A stretch of 64,000 bases of DNA, taken from NCBI GenBank assembly GCA_963989245.1, contig OZ022345.1, positions 47,092,830 through 47,156,829 on the forward strand. Direction: 5' to 3'. The stretch is from Nansenia antarctica. Its lineage: Eukaryota > Chordata > Actinopteri > Argentiniformes > Microstomatidae. Both the position numbers and the translations under genes were made by a program. Shown here one piece after another: positions 10,833-23,508 of this stretch. Under the pieces are notes generated by a model that had not been told where the DNA came from, did not search any database, and worked only from the letters and a program-made list of their open reading frames with translations. Position 1 is the stretch's first letter; each line of letters begins with the position of its first letter.

Positions 10833-10943
10833 GACACACCCACTGACGACGTGACTGTTCTACGTTTTGGTTCGCGCTTGAGAACCACTATTTTTTGGTG
10901 CCCGCTGCGAACCAACTTTTCAGGTTCCGAACCAATTGAGCTT

Positions 10944-11534
10944 GAGATACTGCTGCTAAACAAGTCAAAGACCCAGGAATTCATCGTAGACTTCAGGAGG
11001 AAAAAGTCCGAGATCCAGCCCCTGCTCATCGACGGAGAGAGCGTGGAGAGAGTCTCAACCCTCCGATTCCTGGGACATCACATGCGGGATGACCTGGCCT
11101 GGAAGGACAACACAAAAGGCACCATCAAGAGGGCACAACAGCGGCTATACACCCTGAGATGCCTCAGGAAAGAACACAACAAGCAGGAGATACTGGTGGC
11201 CTTCTACCGCGGCGCAGTGGAGAGCATCCTCACCTACGGCATCTGCAACTGGTTCTACAGCTGCACAACAGCGGAGAGAAACGCGCTACAGAGAGTCGTG
11301 AGAACAGCACAGAAGATCACCGGCGCCCCCCTCCCCTCTCTGGAAGAGCTGTACAACACACGCTCTCTCAGGAAGGCCTCCAAGATCTCCAGGGACCCGA
11401 CCCACCCTGGGCACGTACACTTTATCAGGCTGCCCTCGAAAAGGAGGTACAGGACCCCGGCCGCTAAGACAAACAGACTGAAGAACTGCTTCTACCACAG
11501 GGCCGTCAAGGCCCTGAACACAGCAAAGGCCTAA
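10944..11534 (+). pseudogene. LINE reverse transcriptase C-terminal fragment
   Basis: The frame begins just after motif C. Visible motifs are KTQEFIVDFRRKKSE, RVSTLRFLGHHMRDDL, AQQRLYTLRCLRKEH, and SLEELYNTRSLRKASKISRD near the end. It corresponds to about residues 420-616 of the better preserved copy at 31274-33070. It lacks the catalytic aspartates and cannot act as a polymerase. The upstream part of the open frame belongs to the TIR element and is not protein-coding. Confidence 0.8.
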
Positions 11535-11862
11535 GTTCTGGGCCCAGGACAGTCCGGACGGATTTTATGGCAGCTAGTGCTGAGGCACAAACATGTACAT
11601 TTCAAGCCTGCAAACTGTGACACTTTAAAATAACGTGAAAAAATACTTTTGTGCAATATGACAACCCTAGTTGACTATCTGTGCAGTATAGTACAGTGGA
11701 TTGTGTACATAGCCTTTATTTATGCGCTACCTTCTTGTGATTTTATTCTTTTTCTAAAAGTTTTTTTTTTCCCTTTCCTAACACCAGGGGAGCCACCCCT
11801 CCTAAATTTCGTTGTTTGGTACCTGTACTGTAGCAATGACAATAAAGTCCATTCATTCATTC
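10944..11862 (+). mobile_element. 3' part of L2-like LINE with (ATTC)n tail, unit 1
   Basis: This keeps the RT thumb/C-terminal coding part (to 11534) and a 3' UTR ending AATAAAGTCCATTCATTCATTCATT. The 3' UTR motif GGGGAGCC..CCTAAATTTCGTTG is shared with 33390-33420 and 48740-48770. At its tail it joins directly to fbxo47 intron 7 sequence (ATTTTACACACCC), so everything from the fbxo47 5' flank to intron 7 is missing in unit 1. Confidence 0.8.
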
Positions 11863-13493
11863 ATTTTACACACCCAGGAATGGTAGACAAACCTTTTACA
11901 CTCTTTTGTCTGTATACTGTATATACTGTATGTCTGGTCAGTCCACACGTACAGTATGTACCATTACCATAGGATAATAGATTTCACTAAGCAAATGGTG
12001 AGTGCACCATCATGTGCGATGATGACTGATGTATAGATGATTCACTTACCTTAAGCCTGGTACACATATAAGGATTTTCTGATTATCTGAGAGAGACCCC
12101 ACACATGAAGATAAAAAATCATGGATTGAACAGTCTTGATCGTATTGTGTGTGGTGTGCTCCAATATACAACCACATGCATAAAGATCTGTCCTCCGACA
12201 GTCTGGAGTCTCGTGTGAACAGGGTAGTAGTACCCTGACTGACCTGTAGAGGCAGCCATGTGCTACAGGGAAAATAAAGTGCAGAAGAACGAAAAGAAGA
12301 AGACTCGTCAGTCAGCTGGCTTCTTGATTGGCTACATTCCATTCCACGTCACAATCGGACTTGGGAGTTGTCAGTTTTGACCACAGACAAGAAGACTTTT
12401 GATCGTAAATATTGAACACGTCTAATATTTACGATCGTCGGCCCCGACCATTTTCCGAGCAGATTGTCGGGAGAAATTTACTCTTAACACACCTCACACC
12501 ACAGGATAATCTTGTAGGATAATCTTTAGAGCCATCCGATAATCGGGCGTTTGCTGTCCTTGGTCGGAAGGGGGGAAATTGGGCCAAAATCGGCCAGATT
12601 ATCTTTATGTGTGTACCGGGCTGCGATAAATGTACGGCGCTTGTAAGTCGCTTTGGATAAAGGCGTCTGCTAAATGTTAAAAATGTTAATGTTAATGTAA
12701 AGTGTGAATGCTGTGTGTATGAATGACAGTTGTTTTGTTTTGTGCTGGTTCTGTTGGCCTCCAGTCCTTCCCCAGGCATGGCACATGGAGAATGTGGCTC
12801 GTCTGTTGTTCCTGTGTGGGAACAGCGTGTGCTACAGCGTGCTGGCCAGCAAGGCCCTCAATGGACGCCTGTTTGAGATCTCACGACTCATTGTGTACCT
12901 CACACTGGTCAGTCACTGCTGCTAAATAACTTTATTATCTGCTCTAGGGTTCCGGTATCTTTTAACCTAAGAGACACATTTCCCCCATTTTGTGCCCACT
13001 TAACGGAAGGTACTGCCTGAACCGGCCTGAGCTACTGACATTTCTGGTTCCCCCTCTCAGGTGTGTGAGATTGACGGGTACTGCATGGACTGGTCCGTCA
13101 ACATGGTGCAGCAGGTGTGTGATGTGTTCTCCTCCTCTGCTGACAAGTGGTCCTTCATCCAGGCCGTGGAAAACATGTTCTCAGACGTTGCCATGGAGAT
13201 GTACGAGATTATGGTGTCTGGTGAGTTGTTATAGACACTTAGACTATCGTATCAGATCAGGGTCCAGATTCCTTCAAGCTTTGTAGCACTAAAATAATCT
13301 TAAAGTTAAGGGCATATTATTTGGGAACACATTAATAGAAAAACAGTTAAAATAAGTAGACATATGCGGATTTCTAACTGTCAACGATCTTGTCACAGAT
13401 AACGATCAAGAAGACTTCTTCCAGAGACAGATCCAGAGACAGATCTCCAGCCTCCTCTTCGCCAGTCGTCAGCTCCACAGTGTGATTTTCTAG
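11863..13493 (+). pseudogene. fbxo47: fbxo47 copy 1 (type B), exons 8-10 only
   Basis: Exons 8 (12765-12907), 9 (13061-13220) and 10 (13399-13493) remain, with AG/GT borders intact and the same phases as the complete copy at 15422-19100. Exons 1-7 are absent: the copy starts inside intron 7 at the tail of a LINE. Exon 9 carries type B residues (CEIDGYCMDWSVNMVQQVCDVF). Exon 10 differs from the intact gene, with a repeated CAGAGACAGATC unit and an early TAG giving a C-terminus ending LHSVIF. Without the F-box exons and promoter this is a dead 3' remnant. It shares the type B form with copy 3. Confidence 0.88.
12053..12622. mobile_element. MITE in fbxo47 intron 7, copy 1
   Basis: Imperfect terminal inverted repeats AAGCCTGGTACACATATAAG and TTATGTGTGTACCGGGCT bound about 570 bp. 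Near the middle (12403-12439) a perfect hairpin is formed by GATCGTAAATATT and its complement. It is followed by a LINE/SINE-type tail (AAGTCGCTTTGGATAAAGGC, about 12642-12661). All four fbxo47 copies carry it, so it predates their duplication. Confidence 0.7.
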
Positions 13494-14722
13494 TCTACAT
13501 GTTCCTCACAAAAGAGTGAGATCGAGGAGAGGAGTAGTGTATATTATATATTATTATTATTATTGTTATATATTAATATATATTATATTATTATATAGAG
13601 TGATAAAGGGCATTATTTTGGGACCATGGGTTTTCCCTCAATGAAATAACATTCTGAAGTATTACTTTCTTTCACAACAAACCGGATGTTCTGTCTTTGA
13701 TTGTAATCTTTGAGAATCATCGTTTTTTTTTTGTTATGCCTTTTATATATTTATCTATATCTATCTATATCTATATATCTATATCTATATATTTACAGTA
13801 TACGTCTGTGTAAACTACTCTTCTGGATAGAGGTGTTCAACTTGTATTGTATTATGGTTATGTATTGATTATACTGTTGTTTCTGTATGAAATATAAAAA
13901 CACATTTGCAGTATAAAGAGTTTAATCTGAATTGTCAATTATGTTAATAGACAGACCAATATACCATTTATTAGAAGTTTAAAGCAAGTCTCTGAGGCTA
14001 CGTAAGTGGTCAGTCCTTTTGGTGATACAATAGAAACAATGCAATAGAAACAATGCAAATTGACTTGAGTAAATGCCATTTTAACACATTTGCCAATACA
14101 GAAGCTGACTGATTTAATATGAATAAATATCACAGCATATTTCATGGCATAAAAAACAAGCAGTGACAAATACAATTGAGAAAATGTTTGAGAAGGTAGA
14201 ACTGTTTTCAACAGAATACATACAGTATATACAGGCCATGCCCACATTTGAAAGCACACTTAAGTGATTTTACCAATGAATTCAATGCTGTGACCATGTT
14301 CACAATGGTCCATGTTCACAGTAAGTTGCTCAGCAGAACTTGACATCACACCTGGGGAATTGGCGTAGAAGGGAACAACTTAACTACCATGCACCAGATA
14401 TGTACTGTAAATACAACACCAATGAACACTTCCCCTCTCAAAAAACACAGAATGAACACGAGTGGTACCCTATGTACTACCTTATTGTATATACTTGCTA
14501 GATACTGTATGTAGTTATTGGATGTCCACGAGGCATCATTTGCATTATCATCAATTAGCCGATCACAAATGTTAACAATGAATATCTCCTGAAGACAGAT
14601 GGATAGCCTGGGTAAATTAGGCTGTAAACCTACATATCGATCTATAGTAGTCTAATTGCCTAGATATACAATAGATGACATGACATCTATATTATTTCAT
14701 ACAAGTCACACTCTCTCACCTT
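13494..14722. other. intergenic spacer between type B and type A fbxo47, unit 1
   Basis: AT-rich spacer with (TAT)n and (ATCT)n tracts at 13540-13600 and 13745-13795. It contains the former type B 3' UTR (CTACATGTTCCTCACAAAAGAG) directly after the early stop. It matches 39044-40294 in unit 2 almost base for base. No gene is seen. Confidence 0.7.
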
Positions 14723-15421
14723 AAGGCTACAGCATTCATTTACATTAAACTATTGTCAGAAGTTGACGAAATGACTTCAGTTGTGAATGAGATTCAACAG
14801 CAAATAAAGAGTCGAATATTATTATTATTATTAGTGATGTTTACTTTTGGAGCGAGATGATGCTGCGCGAGCTGATCGTATTTCGCGGTAGCGCTCCTTG
14901 GGTGCGTTCGTACATTTGCTCTGAGAGCGCCGGAACGCACACTGGGTTCAACGTCATAAAGGGACCAAGTAATTTGATTGGACAACAGGCATTCCATGAG
15001 TGCTGATCAGATTTCCAGAGCGTATTTACGAACGCACCCCTTGTTGTTCAGCGAGTGTCCTCGCGAGGGAGCAGGAACTCTGCAGCACACAAGCTCAATA
15101 GCGGCTCGCCGGCTGAGGTAAAACTGTTTGTGACTTTAGTTTAGATATAGTATATATATTATATTGTCTCATGTCAGTGGTGTCAATATTTACCTGAACA
15201 CATAACAGCATGTGAAGGAGCATTTAAAGCTCAGTAAGGCAACAATTTCAAAGGTTTATTGACAAGTGCCATTTCCTCAGCTGGGTAAGGCTTACGGTGT
15301 ACTTACTCTAGCTAGCAACTTTTCAGTTTGTGGCTAACCACCAAGTTTAACTAACTAGCTATTTCCTTTCGCTTCTAGATTATTTGTGGGACAATAAAGG
15401 CTTGACAGTATTCCAGTTATT
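14723..15421 (+). promoter_or_regulatory. 5' flank and probable promoter/5' UTR of fbxo47 copy 2
   Basis: This block directly precedes the only intact fbxo47 ORF and is conserved upstream of all copies (6449, 29939/33476, 40295). It includes a GC-richer stretch with TTCGCGGTAGCGCTCC, a 140-bp TIR repeat, and CCTCGCGAGGGAGCAGG near 15059. CAGCTGGGTAAGG near 15279 could be a donor of a 5' UTR exon, and TTTCGCTTCTAG at about 15368-15379 a matching acceptor 40 bp before the ATG. The promoter role is inferred from position. Confidence 0.45.
14900..15039. mobile_element. 140-bp MITE in fbxo47 5' flank, copy 2
   Basis: The inverted termini GGGTGCGTTCGTACAT and ATTTACGAACGCACCC lie between CTT duplications (14897-14899, 15040-15042). 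Equivalent copies lie at 33514-33653 (copy 3) and 40463-40602 (copy 4). A 3-bp duplication fits a PIF/Harbinger-type MITE. It now sits within the presumed promoter region. Confidence 0.65.
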
Positions 15422-19100
<3,679 letters not shown>

Positions 19101-19254
19101 GATCGAGGAGAGGAGTAGTTACATTGTAATGAATTTAAACCATTTGATCTCTGTCTTCCTTACATACAAAGAACATATAGGGAATATTGTATATTGTAAC
19201 AAGGTGTTTGAATTATTCCCCCTGTATATTATTTCCTGTAATTCCCAAGGTGGC

Positions 19255-20586
19255 ATTGTCTGGCTAAGGTTGGTCCCCCAACCACACCCTCCTGTTACAC
19301 AGACACGTTTAATGTGTTGAGGTGCTGGAACACATCAGTAAGATACACAACTCGTGTGAGCCAGATTTCGTTGTCTAACAGCTCACTATAAGGAAAGTTA
19401 TTCTCTGACCGGAAGGTTGTGATTTCTGTTCTGAGTTCGTAAAAGTGTGACAACACCTTTCCCCTCGATATCCAGCGAACACCTGTACATGCTCAGATAC
19501 CGGCTGTTGTTGGCACTCCGTGTAATGTGGTTCACCATTTTGACGGCATCTTTCAAAGTATCATCAAGCACTGGCTCCACATCCTTGGCTGCTAATGCCT
19601 CCATGCAAAAAGCAGTGGTTCCATGTCACATTCGGAGCCCTCACAAATTCTCTTCACCACCCCTGAATGTTTCCTGGTCATGGAGGCAGCGCCATCAGTT
19701 GTGATTCCCATGCACTGTTCCCAGTTTAGGCCCACCAAACCCAAGTACAAATCCAGTTCTGAAAATGTCCTCTGCATTTGTAGCGGTAGGGAGATCTCTA
19801 CTTCAGAGAAATTGCTCCTGTAAGTCTCCCTCCCATACATGTCACATAAAAAAGTAAAATGACATGGTTAGAAATATCTGTGGATCCATCCATCTGTAAA
19901 GCATAGTACGGTACTTATGTATGTTATTTTTGGTTCTTTATAACACTCTTGGCGATCATTAGGCGGAGGTGCCACATATCAGCCTTTTGGGTTTTCTTGC
20001 CTCCTCCTGCACTGTTTATTTATTGTGTTCTGTCAACTGTGTACCTTCTAAATGTGTGCTAAATAAATAAAATACATTTTAAAATAATTTAAATGGTAAG
20101 CACTTGCCTGGATGGGCAATGGGGTCTTATGTCACCAGACATTTCTTCAATGCGCCGACCGATGGTATCATTCGATAGTGGTATGGTCCTCAGCTTATCC
20201 GCTGCCGATTGATCTAGCACCTGTCTGACCATGTCCATGGTTGCAGGTAAGTGAAGCTCTTCTGCTATTGTGTGGGGTATTTTCTCCTTTGCAATAAGGT
20301 GAGCTACGTGGTAAGATGCGCGGAGTGCCTGTGCTTGTTTGGAACATGATGATGTTAGGCGCTTCTGCGATGCCCTCAGCTCCTGGAGTCATCTTTGAAA
20401 GTACTCGACAGGTTTCTCTTTGTTCATGGGGTGTTTTGTTTTCAAATGACGTTTACATTTTGATGGTTTCATGCTGTCTTGTGCGAGCACATCACCACAT
20501 ACCACTCACTGGGGTTTCAGTCCCTTTTTATCAATGTAGGTAAATCCAAATGTAACATACTCTGGGTCAAATTTGCGCTTTGCCAT
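19255..20586 (-). pseudogene. BED-finger hAT transposase pseudogene (ZBED5/SCAND3-like), unit 1
   Basis: The minus-strand ATG at 20586 opens with KRKFDPEYVTFGFTYIDKKG. A BED-type finger follows (VLAQDSMKPSKCKRHLKTKHP), broken by a TGA where the first finger Cys is expected. Further on come EELHLPATMDMVRQVL, IPLSNDTIGRRIEEM, LQMDGSTDISNHVILLFYV, GLNWEQCMGITTDGAASMT and IWLTRVVYLTDVF. These match the order of ZBED5/SCAND3/FAM200-type domesticated hAT transposases. Several frame breaks and an AT-rich insertion at about 19990-20095 show it is dead. A second copy, cut at its 3' end, lies at 44367-45257. Whether it was a transposon or a host gene cannot be told. Confidence 0.8.
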
Positions 20587-20635
20587 ATTTAGCTTGTGCT
20601 CAAATGACAGTGTCGTAGAAAACTTTTTACAGTAG

Positions 20636-20938
20636 TGTCGTGTATTCTTATTGATTATGAATCAAAGAACAGTTAGTTTAAGATAATTTAATTAGTTACA
20701 GGCAGGTTTATACATTACATCTGTTCTCCATGGACATCAGGGTGGGAAGAGAACGCTTGTCGTTCCTCTCTCCCCGTTCCCCTCCAGAGGGGAGGGGCCA
20801 GCGTGCATGTGTGTCCCTGCCCACCCCCCAAAGGTCCCTGCTGGTCATCTGTGTCCCTGCATGCCCTGGCATGTGTGTGTGTCTAAAACATACCACATAT
20901 TCATACATAGATCATACATACTACAGAAATATACTACA
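20636..20938 (-). repeat. 3' LTR of the ERV
   Basis: Reads TGTAGTATATTT...ATACACGACA on the minus strand. No difference from the 5' LTR at 26913-27215 was found by eye. It includes a TG-rich and GC-rich central part (CCAGAGGGGAGGGGCC on the plus strand). Confidence 0.93.
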
Positions 20939-20950
20939 CATCCCCCCTCG
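20939..20950 (-). other. polypurine tract
   Basis: CGAGGGGGGATG on the minus strand lies immediately upstream of the 3' LTR. This is the usual place and composition of the plus-strand DNA primer of retroviruses. Confidence 0.75.
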
Positions 20951-21041
20951 GACCACCCAGAGGGTGTTCCGAAACTAAACTACCATAAAACAAAAACAAA
21001 AACACAAAACCCCACAAAACATCCCAAAAAAAAAAAAAAAA

Positions 21042-21076
<35 letters not shown>

Positions 21077-21612
21077 AAATTAAAAATTAAAAAATAAACA
21101 ACAACAGACAGAAAAACTACACCAACACACAACACAAGAAGCACAATAACACAGACCAACCCAGGACCAGTATTAGGAACCAAAGATATCATAAACAAAA
21201 AACAGAAAACCAATAATAAAAAGAATTTTGAAAATAACAATCACAATTAAACTAAACACAGTTCATCATGCACAAATCAATACAGAAACTTCCAACGACC
21301 GATGTTTTCTTTGTCCTTGAAGCGTCGGGGTCAGAGGTTACTAGCACTTGTACCCAGTTGGAGAACAGCCTTTACCGCTGTCTCAGATTGATAACACTTC
21401 CATAGTCAGGAGCTTTCCATTTTCGTTGCGCTAGGAACAGAACCTCTCTCCTAGCTTTGTATAACCACCACATCACTTCTCAACTGACCTCAAACACACG
21501 ATATAGAAACAAACAAACAATACACAAATAATGACATTCAGTTATCATAACACATAATTCTCCAACAGTAAGCATAGGACAAAGGGAATGCATTAATGCA
21601 TAGATCTTCACC

Positions 21613-23472
21613 TCAGGTGAGGACTAGTCTTCTGAAAAGTTCATTAACGTGGACTGAGTGACTGATTTTCCAAAAACAGTCAATGAGGCCCTGTCTCCTA
21701 AGAAAGTCAAAAATCATGTCTGCTATAATAGGTGCTCCTGTCTTAGCAAAATAAGTTTCCCATGCCCCTAAGACCGTTTCCAGCCATGCTATCATCTGCT
21801 GTCCATTCCCGTCGTTCCCTTTGATCTGCTGCTTCACTACCCTATTCATAGTCTTTAATCTTTTCCTAACTGGTCGTCGTCCGTCAGTGTCATTGAGGTT
21901 CAGGTAGCCGCCTGGTCCCCTCCCACGCTGATCAAGGTCTGGGGAGTCGCCCTCAGCATCATCTGAAGCATGGTGCAGGCACTCGCCAGCATCCCCAGTA
22001 GCACAGGTGTCCAGGCTTTGGACACCCCCAGGCTGGACCTCCAGACTGTCAACACTCTCTGCTTCGTTGGTTTCTGGTTCATTGGCATCTGGACAGCTTT
22101 CCGCTGTCCCCTCGGTTTCAGGCACTGCCGGTAATGTCACTGGCTGTAACACTGGCATCGCCACTGGCTCTGGCAACACCACAGCATCTCCTCGTAGCTC
22201 CTCCTTCTCAGGTTCTCTGGGGACCTCGGCACCTGTTGGCACAACATCCTGCCTACTCTGTACATCCACCCCCCTGTCCACCACCCGTGGCCCTATTGGG
22301 GTAGGGATATGCCCAGACACCACTGGTGTACCCACTCTGATGTTGTTTCTCCAACAGACCCCACATTGACCTAAAGCATGGTCAATCTGTTCCATCAAAT
22401 ATGGACTCCAAAACCCATATTTCTTGGTGATCTTGCGTCTCACCTCCCCCCTAGCCACATGTGCTAATCCATGGGCTTCCTGTATTAACATGCCTAATAA
22501 ATCTGAGGGTGCTACAACCAACCCCTCATGATTCCTCCATAGACCTGTGTCATCCTGACTTGCCCCCCTTGCTAGCCAAACGCTCTTGTCTAACGTAGTT
22601 ACTCTACTCTGTAACATCAATAAATCCTCAAGTGTGACCATGCCCTGTAATTGCTTTTCATGTGTGACCAGAAGACCTTTACCTGCCTTGTCTGCTCCTG
22701 TAATGGCTTTGGCTGCATCTTCTGCAGCCCTGTTACCTTGTGTGACATGTGATGAGTCAGACCTGTGTGTGGCACACTTCACTATAGCTAATTCCTTTGG
22801 CTTCATCATGGCTTGTAACAGCTTCATGATCTGTGCGTGATGCTGTATAGGCGTACCATCAGTTCTCTTAAAACCCCGCCCCCTCCATACAGCTCCATTA
22901 AAATGACAAACATTATGTGCATAGGCAGAGTCGGTGTACACTGTCACTCTCCGTCCGGTTCCCAAGTTGCATGCTTCTGTGAGGGCAATCAATTCAGCCA
23001 ACTGAGCCGAGCAAGGCTGAGGAACTGCCTCAGCCTGTTCTACAATAAACTTTGAATTCTGTGCTTTAACTAAGGAATACCCAGCGCACAACGTTTCTCC
23101 TACCCCGTAACAAGACCCATCAACCCAATATTCTATATCAGCTCCCTTTAAAGGCAAAGCTTGTAGGTCTGTTCTATGCTTAATCACTCTGGCTGTCGAT
23201 GGAATCTGAACACCGGATGGCACCATCACCTGACAACCGTCAGGTGTGCATTTTACTGTACAGTTCAATTGGCATAGAGCATCTCTCCCTAGCAGCCCTG
23301 TTGGCGTGTGTTCTGACACAAGTGTTGACAGAGTTGCTCTCTGTCCCTTGTACTCTAAGTCTACAAGCTCAGTTGTAGGAATCAGCTGTTTAATTCCCTC
23401 AAATCCGATTGTCTTCACATATTCTCTAGACATAGGGAGGTGCGTGGCGCCTTCAGGCTTCTGTGTCACCAC
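21613..23472 (-). CDS. reduced Pol of the ERV (protease remnant, RNase H, integrase N-terminus, unknown tail)
   Basis: One open frame of about 619 codons in the same frame as gag. Order: a protease C-terminal half with GLLGRDAL but no DTG catalytic motif (PEGATHLP stands where it is expected); no RT palm or fingers; RNase H (about residues 110-260) with WVDGS, AELIAL, VYTDSAYA and NRAAEDAAK supplying the D-E-D-D set; integrase zinc domain with HGLAH and QCGVC (HHCC). The frame ends in about 245 residues of acidic, Pro-rich then basic sequence I do not recognise. The integrase DDE core is absent. The frame is open despite the deletions, so some selection or recency is likely. No autonomous replication is expected. 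Confidence 0.88.
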   Translation of the reverse strand: MVTQKPEGATHLPMSREYVKTIGFEGIKQLIPTTELVDLEYKGQRATLSTLVSEHTPTGLLGRDALCQLNCTVKCTPDGCQVMVPSGVQIPSTARVIKHRTDLQALPLKGADIEYWVDGSCYGVGETLCAGYSLVKAQNSKFIVEQAEAVPQPCSAQLAELIALTEACNLGTGRRVTVYTDSAYAHNVCHFNGAVWRGRGFKRTDGTPIQHHAQIMKLLQAMMKPKELAIVKCATHRSDSSHVTQGNRAAEDAAKAITGADKAGKGLLVTHEKQLQGMVTLEDLLMLQSRVTTLDKSVWLARGASQDDTGLWRNHEGLVVAPSDLLGMLIQEAHGLAHVARGEVRRKITKKYGFWSPYLMEQIDHALGQCGVCWRNNIRVGTPVVSGHIPTPIGPRVVDRGVDVQSRQDVVPTGAEVPREPEKEELRGDAVVLPEPVAMPVLQPVTLPAVPETEGTAESCPDANEPETNEAESVDSLEVQPGGVQSLDTCATGDAGECLHHASDDAEGDSPDLDQRGRGPGGYLNLNDTDGRRPVRKRLKTMNRVVKQQIKGNDGNGQQMIAWLETVLGAWETYFAKTGAPIIADMIFDFLRRQGLIDCFWKISHSVHVNELFRRLVLT

Positions 23473-23508
23473 CAGCTGGCACCTCCCACTCGGATCTTCC
23501 GGGCACCC

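Larger units (their letters stand above)
7078..10943. mobile_element. TIR element inside the LINE, unit 1 copy, itself interrupted twice
   Basis: The left terminus TAGGGCTTTCACACCGGC starts at 7078. The right terminus, intact in unit 2 (31270), is missing here: the match to unit 2 stops at about 10943, where a 3' LINE segment begins. The interior is split by a LINE (about 7576-9718) and by a hAT element (9733-10832). The remaining pieces match 30568-31190 closely. Deletion of the right end took part of the surrounding LINE with it. Confidence 0.75.

Noticed and set aside
12046..12342. Minus-strand open frame of 98 residues repeated in all four fbxo47 copies
   Set aside because: It lies wholly in the intron 7 MITE; its repetition comes from the gene duplication and it resembles no protein.
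13939..14259. Minus-strand frame of 106 residues, identical at 39507-39827
   Set aside because: AT-rich spacer shared by duplication; no domain, no splice signals and no sign of coding constraint.
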